DNA of 44,308 bases from Gnetum montanum (lineage: Eukaryota; Streptophyta; Gnetopsida; Gnetales; Gnetaceae): contig MNCI01026912.1 of NCBI GenBank assembly GCA_015680685.1, forward strand, positions 523,651-567,958. The letters run 5' to 3'. The notes under the pieces were generated by a model that did no database searches, was not told the origin of the DNA, and saw only the letters and a list, made by a program, of their open reading frames with translations. This document shows positions 11,461 to 23,080 of the stretch, one piece after another (positions within the stretch are counted from its first letter, which is position 1; every line of letters starts with the position of its first letter). The translations under genes were made by a program, and so were the position numbers.

Positions 11461-11699
11461 TGGACCATTAAAGGCACATCACTTTGGGCATGCAATCAAT
11501 GTGCAAAAACTACAAAAATATAAAGCTGCCTATACACAATAGCACTAAACCAGAGGATACTTAGTGGTTGATAAAAAATGATAAGGTTGGATCAATAATA
11601 TGCATGGAACCAGCTGAGAACCTTACTAACTTCAATGTTGAAAGCATGAACAAATTAGAGTAGCTTAATTATCAACTCTTTGATGCACAAAGTGAAATA

Positions 11700-12800
11700 G
11701 ATTAGGGAGAGGTGGAGATCCTTGAAACTTTTAAGAAAGACCCCCTTGAGTTAAAGACTCTATTGGTAGGAATGGAATATGCATTTCTTAATAATGACAA
11801 GCAGGTAATTATCAATGTGACACTTGCTCTAAAATAGAAAAAGAAATTATTGCAAGTTGTAAACAAATGGCCAATAGCATTTGCCTGGTCACATCATGAG
11901 CTAATAGGGATTGATCCTTGGATATGCTAGCATAGAATCTACACAGAATCCTTCATCAAGCCAAAAAGGTAACTGCAAAGACGATTGAACCCAAAATTTA
12001 AGCAAATCATCAAGGATAAAATTGAATAACTTCTCAAAGTAGAGTTCATCTACCTAATTGCAAATAGTGAGTGGGTTATCCCACTTGTTATTGTACCAAA
12101 GAAGGGAGAAAAGTGGAGAGTCTGTATAGACTTTTGGTTGTTAAATATGGCAACTTACAAAGATCATTTTCCATCGTCATTTGTGGACCAGGTGTTGGAC
12201 ATCATTGTGGGGCATTTTTACTATAGCTTTTTGGATGGTTATAGTGCTTATAGAAAAATCTAGATAGCATTGAAAGAGTAGGCTAAGACTACATTCACGA
12301 GTCCTTAGGGAACTTTTGCATATAGAAAGATGCCATTTGGCCTGTGCAATGATCTTGCCACATTTCAATAGGTTATTCCTAAGCATCTTTCACCAATAGA
12401 TTAGTAGTAGGGTAGAAGTCTTCATGAATGACTTTTCTACCTATGGGGCTACCTTTTAGCAAGCCTTGGATCACCTTGAGCAAGTTCTTCAATGGTGTGT
12501 GGAGATAAATTTGAGGCTCAATTGGCAAAAGAGTCACCTGATGGTCCAAGAGGGCATTGTTTTGGGGCATAGGATTTCAAGTGAAGGGATCAAGATAGAC
12601 CCAGAGAAAGTACACGTTATCCAAGAAATAACTAGATAACTAGAAATAGTAAAAGATGTGAGATCATTCCTTGGCCACACCAATTACTATAGGCACTTCA
12701 TTGAAAACTTCTTGAAGATTGTCAAATCATTGGTGGAGCTTACAAAGAAAGATGCACCATTTTTTTAGACGAGGAAATGCAAAAATGCATTCCAACAATT
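11700..12800 (+). pseudogene. Reverse transcriptase pseudogene (element C)
   Basis: Motifs in order: VIPLVIVPKKGEKWRVCIDF (12072-12134), KMPFGLCND near 12330, the active site at 12421-12432 reading F-M-N-D instead of F-M-D-D, then FLGHTNYYRHFIENF (12670-12715). The first catalytic aspartate is changed to Asn (GAC/GAT to AAT), so the enzyme would be dead even without the many TAG/TAA stops. It spans the region missing in E's N gap, so it serves as a length standard for that gap. Confidence 0.85.
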
Positions 12801-12829
12801 AAAGTAGAAACTCATAGAAACCCCAATTC

Positions 12830-13355
12830 TATGAGCACTAGATTAGTCTAGGATATTCCACATCATGACAAATGTATCAAATTATGGTTTGGGGGCCATG
12901 CTTACATAGTTGAATTATTAGAAACATCCATATTACATCCATTGTGCAAGAAAAAGCATTTTGGATGCCAAACTAAATTACACCACCATTAAAAAGAGCT
13001 CATGGAAGTGATGTATGTGTTAGAGAAATTCAAGCACTATGTGCTTGGGTACCAAGTTTTCGTGCACACAGATCATAGTGCTATCTGATTCTTGATCAAT
13101 AAACCAAAGGTGAGCCCCCGTGTCATATGGTGGTTGGTGATCCTTCAAGAGTTTGATTTAACAATGATTGATCAAAAAGGGATCAAGAATGTGGTTATCG
13201 ATCACTTGTCTTGGTTAAGATGGGATAGCAAAGAGGATGAGGGCTTACTATCTAATCAATTTCCTAATGAACTCCTCTTTTTTAGTGTTGTCGATGTTCA
13301 AAGTCCCAAAGAAACAAATTGGTACAATCACATCTTCTCCTATCTACTCACATAG
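12830..13355 (+). pseudogene. RNase H pseudogene and linker (element C)
   Basis: A decayed RNase H: IMTNVSNYGLGAM (12862-12900, where E has TDASNYALG, so the Asp is lost), LMEVMYVLEKFKHYVLGYQVF (13001-13060), then an open stretch 13092-13355 with NKPKVSPRVIWW, QKGIKNVVIDHLS and WDSKEDEGLL, all matching E 31855-32100. It would degrade the RNA strand during cDNA synthesis. Confidence 0.75.
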
Positions 13356-13399
13356 AAGATGACATAAGAATGGGATAATAAGAAGAAACTATAGCTTTT

Positions 13400-14640
13400 T
13401 CATTAGGAGAAGCAATTCATGAAAATCAAAGGTAACCTTTGCAAGCATTGTGTAGATGGCTTGGTATGATGGTGTGTCTCTGATGTAGATCAACTTCAAG
13501 TCCTCTAGGACACACATGAAGATCCTTATGGGGACCATTATGATGGGAGGAGGATGGCCATTAAGATCCTTATGGTAGGTTTTTATTGGCCAACGATCTT
13601 CAAGGATGTCCATCACTTCTTTCATTCTTGTGATAGGTGCCAATGCGATGGAGGGATCATCACATGAATGCAAGGGTCCCAACAATGAATTCAACCACTA
13701 TAGCCTTTTGATCTTTAGGGAATCAACTTCATGGGATCCATCAAATCCATGTTAAATGGAAAGACATACATCATTGTGATGGTTGACTATTGCACCAAGT
13801 GGGCTGGAGCCACTGCCGTCATCAATTGTTCATCTTCTACGATGACACGATTTGTACACTAGAATGTTATAAATAGGTTTGGTATGCCATGGGCACTAAT
13901 TCTAGATAAGGAACACACTTTACTGGTGCCACTTTTCAAAAGCTTATGCAATGCTTGGGGGTTGAACATAAACTAACAACTCCATAATACCTCCATGCCA
14001 ATAGTCAAGTTGAGGCCATGAATAGGGAAATTACTAAAATACTAACATGCACAGTTAGTAAATATAGGAAGGACTAGAGTAGTAAACTCAAAGATGCTCT
14101 TTGGGCTTATTGTTCAACATGGAAATTTCCTATTGGGTATTCTTTGTATGAGTTAGTGTATAAGAAACTTCCAACTCTTCCCATCCAAATTGAGTTCTGT
14201 ACACTTTCAATAGCTTGTGACCTTAACTTGGATCTAATTCTAGCCCAAAGAGTAAGATTGATAAACCTCAACATGCTAATGAAAATCGATTAGTGGTCCT
14301 ATCATTGAATGAAGTGTATAAGGCACAACAAGAAATGCCTTGACCTTAGAATAAGAAAAGTCAAATTTCAACTATGAGATAAGGTGCTCTATGAGAACCC
14401 CATGCATATACCTCAATGTATGAAATTTCAAATACTATGGGAGGGCCCTTACATTATACATGAAACATTTCTATTTGGGGCCATGATGATCTACCATCTT
14501 GCTAGGCCAAAAAAAAAAAGGGTTATTAGTTAACATGTAACAAATTAAACCTTTCTTGGAGACAAGGATAACTAATGGAAATAGTACCTCAATTGATGGT
14601 CAAGCACACTCAATCTTTTGAAATTCTCCCTTTCAACTCA
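13400..14640 (+). pseudogene. Integrase pseudogene (element C)
   Basis: The HHCC zinc region lies near 13470-13645 in shifting frames. The core follows with GINFMGSIKSMLNGK (13725-13760), VMVDYCTKWAGATAV (13780-13825), a second-Asp region changed at 13905-13915 (DKEHTF in place of DNGTHF), and VEAMNREITKI near 14010. DALWAYCSTWKFPIGYS follows at about 14093-14140, and a C-terminal W-x-GPY-like module near 14435. Stops and frameshifts are frequent. Confidence 0.78.
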
Positions 14641-14656
14641 GTCATGGGAGAAATGG
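14637..14656 (+). other. Internal polypurine-tract-like motif (element C)
   Basis: CTCAGTCATGGGAGAAATGG at the end of the integrase region matches the E motif at 33396-33417 and the D motif at 25880-25899. It resembles the tract that should precede the 3' LTR but lies well upstream of it. Confidence 0.55.
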
Positions 14657-16060
14657 TCATCCATGCTAACATTTTGTAGTGGCTCCTTAGTTATTTTTAA
14701 CTTTTTTGTTTTACATTGTTCTTTATATGTTTTCCATTTTCTTGGATATTTTGCAATTTCTTTTATATTTTTTCTTATTTGAATTTTATTATGTGTATTT
14801 TTCTTCTTTATTGCCATTAGGACTTTGGTGCCAAATATAGCTGCTGATTGATGGTGGTTTATTGAATTACATTGATTAAATTTATTACTTAATGACTGAA
14901 TTTCATCATCAAATTCTGACATTAATTAATGTGATATTAGTTTTCTTATGATATTAGGCAATGTGCTCATGTCACCCACCCATTTCACTCAAACCATGAT
15001 GTTCTCTCATTTTGGAAGCACGAGGTCCTTTCTTAATAACAACTTATAAAAAACCTGTTACCTTAGTACTTTTGCAACTTGAAATGAATCAAGTGGAACT
15101 GACAAGGGTGTGGCTTTAAGTAGACTTGTCACCCTTTGTACCTCCCTACCATCTAGATTTTTATGGCTATTCTCATCAATTGCTCACCATTCCTAACATT
15201 GACCAGTAATATAGGAAGCAATGTGTTTGCACGGTGTGGTTCCCATAAAAAAAACATGGAAATTCAAAGCACAATCCTTAGATGAAATAATGGGCTACAA
15301 GCACTAGTTATGGGGCTAGAAAGACATGTTACCCATGCTTGAAGACACCCCTCTAACTAAGGCCCTCTTCACTTTCTACTTCTCTTTTCTTCTCTATGTG
15401 GAATGATGGGTGATCTTTGGCAGTGTTCATGAACTCTAAGAGGTCGAATAGTTTGAATGTGCCAATGTGAAGTCACTAGAAGTGGATGGCCTTGATTCTC
15501 ACTATGGATTAGATAGTATCAAGTCATATTAATCATAGAAATCCTTAAAGGACTTCATGTGACCAAGATGAAAAACTCCATTCCATACTCTTTGTCATCA
15601 TCAATTTTTTCCATCTACCACCTAACTACCTCTTATCATGTTTAGTTAATGTGGTTATTTTGGTATGTCCTAATTCTTTGGTGATTTCTTGGATGATTCA
15701 ATTTTTAACAATCTATGATCATTAATCATCCCTAGTGCCTATAGACCCCTAGGTATGAGGGCATGTAAGGACATTAGGCACATGAGTTTACTATGGGGAG
15801 GACCCACTTGCATACTTGTTGGTTTGGATGGTTAAAATTTCTATCCTTTAGTCATTTTTCCTTCAAATCCATTGTTTTCCACCTCAGAACATCCAATTTT
15901 TACACTCCTTGGAAATCAAATTTCCTAAAAATCTCATTTCCCAGCTCAATTTCAAGCCCTCTTCAATCATTTATTCTTATTCTATGCTTTTCTAGCTTTC
16001 TTTGGACTCTAATTTCATTGCTAAACTCTTCTCGAGTACTTAGTTTTTAAATGTCAAAAA
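14657..16060 (+). mobile_element. 3' noncoding region of element C
   Basis: It aligns in patches with E 33420-34790. These are a T-rich part (14690-14790), a conserved block at 15258-15385 (TTCAAAGCACAATCCTTAGA, then GGGCTACAAGCACTAGTTATGG), and GGGGAGGACCC near 15797. There is no convincing gene; the 85-codon frame at 15793-16050 has no counterpart in E. The alignment stops near 16060. Confidence 0.6.
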
Positions 16061-16560
16061 TTTCCTCAATAGGCTGTGTTGATGCATCCCCTTCGATGTA
16101 GCCTAATGCATTGACACATCCTCATTGACCCAACACAAAAAATATATAAACACTTGATCACACTTAGCTATTTTTGCACTTTTTTCTTCACAATGCTAGG
16201 GGAGTTTTTGCATTTTTCTAAGCCTAGAGCATCTTTCAAGAACTACAACTTCCAAACTACTTATTTAATTCAACTCATTCTTCAACCTTCAAGCTATTGG
16301 AGGTGAGCTTTACATTGTGGGGGCTACAAACCCATGGTTTATGATAGAAAAGTTTTCTAGCTCCCCACGGTTTAAGTAATAAAATAATATTAAAATCACC
16401 AATCCATGCTAAGTTAAACCTCATTAACAAACTCGGGGAGCTAAATGAATAAAATAGTAATAAAATAATCAATTTTCCATGGTCACAACTAACCTAAGTG
16501 TAACTTATCCAAAAGAATAAAGGTATGAAAAGCATCAAAATTTACACATTAAACACATGG
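16061..16560 (+). other. LTR-like promoter sequence of uncertain origin
   Basis: From 16078 (TGTTGATGCATCC) there are ATGCAT and ATTGAC words, then AAAAAATATATAAACAC at about 16137-16153, the same arrangement of palindromic module plus TATA box as in LTRs of the window. Downstream sequence does not align with LTR C, D or E, and no purine tract precedes it. An inverted pair TAGCTCCCC (16360-16368) / GGGGAGCTA (16435-16443) is also present. It may be a fragment of another LTR at the C/B junction. Confidence 0.35.
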
Positions 16561-17480
16561 TTATTTTTGTAATCACAAATGACACCAAAGAGGGGACCAT
16601 AAGGTGAAGGACCATCCTAACCTAAGGAGAAGTGGCTGAGAAGATGAAGGAGCTAGTAGCCATAAAAATGCCAAGAACAAGAAGCTAAAGCCCATGTAAT
16701 GAGATCTCTTTGGGAGGAGCTCAACATGAGATATGTTCGCCAAATTTTCACAACAAAGATTGGATAGTCATAGTAGGATGAAGTGCCAAGGTCACATTGA
16801 TTGAGGCCTTCTTAGAACGAATTCATTCCAAGGAGGTATAAAGTTTGGTTCTTCAGGAACTTAACTTTGGTGCCTTTTGTGACTTGGTACCAAAGGAAAT
16901 CCACACATAATTGCAAGGGTCTCCCATGTGGCTCATTTTCTCTTCTAATGAAGAGTGGTACATGGGAGAAACCTATCTCGTTTGGAACAACTAGCAGGGA
17001 GTTGCTAGCTTGAGTATTGAGAGTTTCTTCTTAAAACTCCACCTTTAAACCTTGGCCAATGTTGATGTTTTTGATAAAGGATGAACACATGTTATCCCCA
17101 CGAATGATAATTTTACCATCCTTGTATGGTAGGTGAATCTCCTGATGTATTGACGATGAGATCACCTAAAGCTTAACCAACCATGGTCTTCCTAGGGTCA
17201 AGTTAAAACCGTGTGTTGCTTCAACGACTAGGAAATTGGCAGACATGGAAAATTGTTCGCCAGCTATGAAACCCAAGAAGATAGAACCTGAAATCGCTAC
17301 TTGTGACTGATTGAATGACTTGAGTGCAAAGGTAGAGGTTTCTTGGATGTTTTTGGTTAAGCCTAGTTTCTCCACAATGGTATATGGTATCATGTTGGTT
17401 GCTGCCCTCTCATCCACATGAGCATGATGAACCTTGAACCTATTGACATGTATAGTAACGAGGAGAGGAGTGAATAGCAC
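16561..17480 (-). pseudogene. Protease and post-protease fragment (element B)
   Basis: The minus frame at 17480-17166 has the features of a Tat-lineage retropepsin-like domain: HHAHVDERAATNMIPYTIV, where the usual D-S/T-G is replaced by D-E-R, then LTLGRPWLVKL at the end. After an in-frame stop the reading continues SSIHQEIHLPYKDGKIIIRGD (about 17150-17090), typical of this lineage directly after the protease. No RT follows; similarity ends near 16561 at the junction with element C. The active-site change suggests a dead enzyme. Confidence 0.65.
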
Positions 17481-20200
17481 TTATCCATTTTGTGAGTCCA
17501 TCTTTACCTCATTTTCATGAAATCTGAGCATGTGAATACGCCCATTTTCCTTAAGCAAAGCTTGCTTAATGATAGAGTGGATAGATTCTTTGTTGGTAGC
17601 TATATCTTTGCTCAAAGACATAAAAGTCAATACTTGAGCTAGTACATCTCTATGTTCTGGAAAAGTCATAACGATGTCATATAAGTTCACTAATGTGTTC
17701 TTTTGTTTGAAGGATTGTTTGGCTTGTTCCATCACTGTGAGAAGATTCTTTTCCTTGATGTGTGATCTTTCAAAATTGGTGGTCTTAATTTCCTCCATCA
17801 TTCCTAGGATTTTGGCTCATGTTTCAAAGTATGTTGCTTGGGCTTCTTATCCATGGGTGTAGCTAATCTTGGTGTAGTTTTTGATGGTTTAGCTTGTTTC
17901 CAAGCCTTTTGTTGTTGGTTACCTTTAGTGAACTTAGTTGTTAGTTTGGCGATAGGTTGTTTTTGTCACCTTTATAGTGATGATTTCTTACTAACCATTG
18001 AGTTATTTGCCACTATAGGTAAGCTTTTGTCATAGTTTTTTATGGGCTTGCTTGTTGAAGGTGGAGGGACCCTAATAATGAATGGTTCCATTGCTTTAAG
18101 TTGTGATATTGTTATCACTGAAGGGGGGACACATATGATAAAAGGCTTCTTAGGGACTAGAGGTGCTGGTACCTTGATGACAAATGGGGCTTTAGGCTTT
18201 ATGTTTTGAGCCCCAGGTGATACCTTGATAACAAATTAGTCTTTAGAAGGATTAAAATATTCAGTTGCGGTGAATGAGGCTATAATATAATATTTTTTAT
18301 TGGTGTTTGGAGAGTTGGGCTCATTCAACACTAACTTTCCATGATTAATCATCTTCTTATTGTCATCTATCAATGCTATGAAAAAATTGACGTCATGACC
18401 AACCATTTAATGATAATGGAAAAACCTATCTAGTATGAAGTATTTTAGTAGCTTTAGATTGTCTTTGGTTGCTATCGTTGGTTCTCTAGCTATGTCACAA
18501 AGATGATCATACCTCTTATGAGCTTCTTCAAATAGTTTTGTATGTTGTATGCAATTTTCTTTAAGAAACTATTCTAAAAGCTTAGAGGGGATTCATTGGT
18601 AACCTAGCGTATTTAGTCCTATTTTGCTACCCAAGGTTTGGTCTCGATTGCTTTGGGGCATAAAAGGTAGATGGTTGAGATGAGTCATAATATGTATTTC
18701 ATGGTGGAGATTTTCTTCTTTTTGCTTATTTTGTATCTTTGGATATTGTAGCCACGGTTATTTTTTCTTACTTAGTTCTCTCCCCATCCCTGCTTATGTG
18801 TTGGTTTTTATAGGCCATAGAAGCCAGATTGTTATTGGCTTTAGCGACTTCCTCCATGTTTTTAGTTTGGAAAAAGCCTTGGTTTAGTGATCAGGATTCT
18901 AAGTAATATAATTTGTACTTGACAAAGTCATTAATCACCCCCTTGAATATGACCAAAAGATGTATCTCAGCGAAAGATTCAGGAATCTCATAAAGGAGAG
19001 CATTCCATCACTATATGAACTTTTTTATAGGTTTAAGAGGCCCTTGTTTAACTTTCATTAGTTGGTCAAGCATTATATTGAGTTTCAAATTATATTTGAG
19101 ATGGTTAACAAACCCTAAACCCTAAATCCAAGGCATTCTTAGTAAGGGACATAGGGAAGATGTGCATAATAGTATGGGGCCAGGCCTATAACAACAAGCG
19201 CTCAAAATGGAAAGTGATAAGGTGAGGGTTAGGATTACCTTCTCCACTATAGTTTATGAAATTGGAAATTGGGATGCCTGTAGGAAGAGTTATCTAAGGA
19301 ATGACATGATTAATGGGATCATCTTGGTAGAAGTCCATGATCTTGACTGTTTGGGTAGTTAAGGCTTTGAACTTTTGCATCTCATTGGTGAGGTCCTAGA
19401 TCATTTGAAATGCTTGATCTAGGCCTTAAGGGATCCCTATGGGTTGGGAGGTTTGAACAGATGGCTATGGAGGGAGTTGAAAAGCCTGGAGTTGTGCTAT
19501 GAGCATTGGTATTGATGGAAGAGGCTAGGTGAGAATGGTACAAGGAGGGTTAAATAATGAAAATGATGTTTGAGTTGGGATTTGCAGGACAAAGGGGAAA
19601 ATGGGAGCATAAGAGGCTTGTGACATTTGGGGTCTAGATGAGGTTCCTATTGGTATAGATAAGGGGTTGACATTGTAGACACCACTAGGGCTAGGCGAAC
19701 TGAGCAAAGTTGCATCGTGAAGGACATCGATGAAAATAATGATGTAGAGTGAGACCTAGGTTGAGATTAGTCTGAAATAATTATAAGCATTGTGTTGAAC
19801 ATGATCAAATACATAGGGGTTTGAGATACCTAATTCATAGGGAACGTTGGGGACGCAAAGCTAAGAATGGTTGCTTGGGGAGTAGATTGTTGGAAGAGGT
19901 TTTTGATAAAAGTGTCTAGCTCTTACTCTACCTTAAAATCATCTTGTTCTTCTTGATTTTCATCTAAATTGACTTCCTCACTAAACTCATCAATGTTTAT
20001 CAACTACGTTAGTATACTTGTATAAAAATTTGTTAAAGGAACTTGGTCATATAGTGAAGGAATATATTCTTTCCTATTCTAGTGGGTGATTTGAAATTAT
20101 CACTTGGCATTTGATTTTGAATAAGGAATTGTTAACATAAATAAAATTATAAAATTTTTCATTAATGATTTTGAGCTTCCGTTCCTACCCTCTCCACCTA
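17481..20200 (-). pseudogene. gag pseudogene region (element B)
   Basis: Broken minus-strand frames read, from 20000 down: an acidic start (LDENQEEQDDF near 19960), a Pro/Ser/Thr-rich part (19707-19525), a gag-core-like block with PESFAEIHLLVIFKGVINDF (about 18990-18915) and MEEVAKANNNLASMAYKN, then a Zn-binding-like HYHxMVGHDVN region near 18420-18380. A linker frame at 17801-17481 leads directly into the protease. This is the Tat-type gag order; it differs from the gag of A/C/D/E. Assignment is by family resemblance, not by a complete domain. Confidence 0.55.
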
Positions 20201-20348
20201 AGAGATTATCTACACTCTATGATCATCAGATCCTTGGGATTATAAACATGAACGACTTCTTGGTTAGGAGCCATATGCGTTATGTTGTGATGTAAGACTA
20301 TTGAATGACAAAAGGGCATAAACAAGGTGCTTGTAAGAGTCTCTGTGG

Positions 20349-20640
20349 GAACCTTAGCATACAAGAGCCTCAGCGTATGAGATAATCTTGGCATATGAAT
20401 TAGGTAATCCTAGTGTATAAGGCAGTCTTAGTGTATGAAAGCTTTAACATACAAAGTAAATGAAAGCTTCAACATATGAAGCCTTAACTACATAATATAT
20501 GAAAGCTATAGCGTACAAAGAAAATGAAAGCTTCAACGTACAAAGCCTTAACTACATAACATATGAAAGCCTTAGTGTACTCAGCATATGAGACTGCATA
20601 GTCTTAAGTACACTACACTACAAAGCAAAATTTCTCCCTT
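20349..20640. repeat. CATAC/GTATG-rich tandem repeat in the leader of element B
   Basis: Repeated words TAACATACAAAG, AGCGTACAAAG, CAACATATGAAG and GAAAGCTTCAAC alternate. The main unit is about 64 bp, from GAAAGCTTTAACATACAAAG to GAAAGCTATAGCGTACAAAG, and is flanked by shorter CAGCGTATGAG / AGTGTATAAGG repeats. It lies between the primer site (20883) and gag, so in the transcribed leader. The same CATAC/GTATG words fill the U3 of LTR B. Confidence 0.7.
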
Positions 20641-20882
20641 AAAATTTATTAAAAGGAAAATGGCTAAAAAGCTATAAAATGTGAATGGTATAAAGAAGGA
20701 TTTACAATGTATTCTACAACTATAACGGCAGTGTGGGAGATGCTATAGGAGACACTGGACTTTAAGAAGACTTTGTAAAGATTAAATAAAGCTAAAATAA
20801 GTTCAAGTTTACACATTGGGCTAAAGCCAATGGTAACGGAAAATTTTGCATTAAGTTTCGGCAAAGAAGTTGAGTGGTGGCC

Positions 20883-20898
20883 CTCCTTCTAGTGCCAG
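20883..20898 (-). other. Probable primer-binding site of element B
   Basis: On the minus strand TGGCACTAGAAGGAGG lies about 22 bases inside the end of the LTR. A TGGC-start followed by a purine-rich stretch is plausible for a tRNA primer site and differs from the tRNA-Asp-like site of A/C/D. The tRNA is not assigned. Confidence 0.45.
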
Positions 20899-20920
20899 AA
20901 AACTATAGCACTTGAAAAAT

Positions 20921-22045
20921 TGGTGCTAGAATTCCAACAATTTTAGCATGAAATAGTTTAAACTTTGGATTCATAGGCCTTGCAAAAAAGAATTTGAGGT
21001 ATCCTAGGTGATTTTGTCGATCATCTAGGAACTTATAAATCTGTTACCAAGTTATGTAATGAAATTAAAATTCTAGATCTAGGTGTAGAGGAATGTAAAA
21101 TCAAAATAGTGAAACACAATAAATTGCAAACTTGTATTAAAGTAACAAATAATTTGTAGGAACAACAGTTTAGAAAATACGCGTTACATGTTTCAAATGT
21201 CCAAGAGCTTTGAACAAGTGCTTGAAATTCAATGCAGATAGTGGGATGTATTTTGCAAATAGATCTGCCTTGAAATGATCCAAATGATTTGCTCTTTAGA
21301 CATTGCTTGGCACCAGTTTCTTTGCAACTTTGATCTATGCTAGGGAAAAATGGTTGCTAACTTTTTGGTATTTGGACTACTTTGAAAATCTCAAGTTTAG
21401 CTAAATGCAAATCTTTCAAAAAGTCCTTTGAAGGAGACAAATTCTTGTTTAAATAGGCTATGGATCCTTATTTTATTGCTAGTTGATTCTATAATGATTG
21501 TTGAAAATTTTTTGGTAAATTTTGTTGTGCCTGGAAAACCTTCATGTAGCATACAAATAATTTTAGCTAATTTTTGTCCTTCGTACAATGCCTCTTTACA
21601 CTATCTAGCATATAGAGTTTTCATGACTAGTGTATGGAATTAAAACCTAAATCTTGTATGCTGTCTTTGTAGGTTGTCCAACATATGGAACTACAATGGT
21701 TAGTGTATGAGGCTAAGATATCAAAATTTTTAAGCTTTTGGAGCACTTTTAACCCCCTCAGGCTAGCATACATGGATTTTTGCAACTTCCACAAGTTGAA
21801 AGATAAGACATTTATAGCTTACAAAGCACTTTTTAGTCCCCACAAGCTAGGATGTATAAGATTTATAGTGTATGGGCTACACATCACATATTTTACATTA
21901 AAAACTACCTTAAATTCTAGTAATATACAACCATAATTCAACATTTTGGGGAAAATAAAGCAATTGTATTTGCCTTTATTTTTTCACCAAATTACGAAGA
22001 ATTTTAGCTATGGGTTATAACATGAATTTTCTTTGGGGTTTTTCA
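20921..22045 (-). mobile_element. 5' LTR of element B
   Basis: An approximately 1.1-kb minus-strand LTR that starts TGAAAAACCCC (22045) and ends near 20921-20924 (CTAGCACCA). Its U3 half (21463-22045) is repeated at 818-1390. A TTTAAATAGG word at about 21449-21458 (minus CCTATTTAAA) may be the TATA box. U3 contains many CATAC/GTATG words. The LTR end is ambiguous by a few bases, and no target-site copy is available in the window. Confidence 0.65.
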
Positions 22046-23080
22046 ACCATAAGCTAGGATAGGTTATATTTTTTTTTATCATTTAGAATTAAAATTTATT
22101 CTCACTTTTATTATGAAAACACTTAGGATTTACTTGAGCCCACAACATCATGATATCATATACCTCACTATGAGTTAAAACACACCACTTACACTTCACT
22201 AACTTAACGTTAGAAGATAATGGTCATGAACCAACTATCAACCACTAGCATACTTACATTGTCGATCCACAAATTACAATCTAGTCATGTGTGAGCGCTC
22301 ATGACTTGTATGATGGAGTTTTGAAATATCCAGCCACTCATCAGGAAGGCATCAAAAACAAATCATATAGGATTTTCATTATAACATTATAACACTGTCT
22401 CAAATGGGTAATCATAGTACATGAAAAAAACACCTGTAACTCACCTTCAAGGACTCTTGAAATGAAAAACCTACAAATGTGCTCTTCTCAAGGAAGTTGA
22501 ATCCATTTTTCACTTTTAATTTTAGGATGATGAGAACTTAAGTGAAGCTTGCTAATAGAATTTTGATACTTAATGGGAATAGTATATAAGAGATAGCTGA
22601 AAGAATCATTGAAAAATTATAAAAAATAACATAGTTATTTACAAATTATAGAGAGTCATTTTCATGTCTATGTTTTGGATAGAAACAAAAGGTAGACATT
22701 GTAGCTCACATATCTCACTTAATAAAAATAATCTTTGAACAAAATTTTTAAAAATAACAACAAAAACTTTAGCTTTTAAATGGAATAAGAATCATGCAAA
22801 AATATGCAATAATAAGAGATATTTGATAGATTTATTAGTTGTCACTTTTAAGGATTTTGATAGGTTGGAAAAACAACAAAAACTTGCAATGAAGAACTTG
22901 ATGTTATGAATGATAAAAAAAACCTAAAGCATAAAAAACTGCAAATGAAAATAAAAAAAACTTGAAAGAGAAACTAAAATTAGAGAAGTAATGAAACCTT
23001 CAAATGTAAGAATAATCCTTAACAAAGAACACCTTTCATGTAAATGAAGCTCCCACAAGTTTCCTTATATAGGAGTTATA
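22046..23080. other. Unclassified AT-rich DNA between elements B and D
   Basis: I see no LTR, coding frame or RNA gene here. It has A-rich stretches and no clear repeat. It could be the DNA into which B and D inserted, or a further decayed element. Confidence 0.4.

Larger units (their letters stand above)
4663..16060 (+). mobile_element. Element C: decayed Athila-like Ty3/gypsy element, 3' end missing
   Basis: LTR, primer site, gag, Q/Y/P-rich linker, protease, RT, RNase H, integrase and a 3' noncoding region lie in order on the plus strand and align with element E throughout. Frames are broken by many stops and indels. The gag is split by about 2.9 kb of unrelated DNA (5996-8950). Alignment to E's 3' region runs out near 16060, before any polypurine tract or 3' LTR. 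C sits inside element B. Confidence 0.8.
818..22045 (-). mobile_element. Element B: old Tat-like Ty3/gypsy element, split by element C and cut by element A
   Basis: Two LTR segments in the same orientation (818-1390 and 20921-22045) share sequence and bracket, in minus-strand order: primer site (20883-20898), leader with repeats, gag (to about 17481), protease (17166-17480), a short post-protease piece, the foreign block of element C (4663 to about 16060-16560), and a 3' noncoding part ending in a polypurine tract. RT, RNase H and integrase were not found on the minus strand, so they were probably deleted or lost at the C junction. B is the oldest layer of the nest because both A and C interrupt it. 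Joining the two LTR pieces into one element is an inference from orientation and similarity. Confidence 0.65.

Noticed and set aside
14638-14922. 94-codon minus-strand frame in the 3' region of C
   Set aside because: It is the reverse complement of a T-rich noncoding stretch and so is Lys/Asn-rich; it is not conserved in D or E.
20349-20640. CRISPR-like array
   Set aside because: Repeats are imperfect, adjacent and in a plant retrotransposon leader; there are no regular unique spacers and no cas genes.
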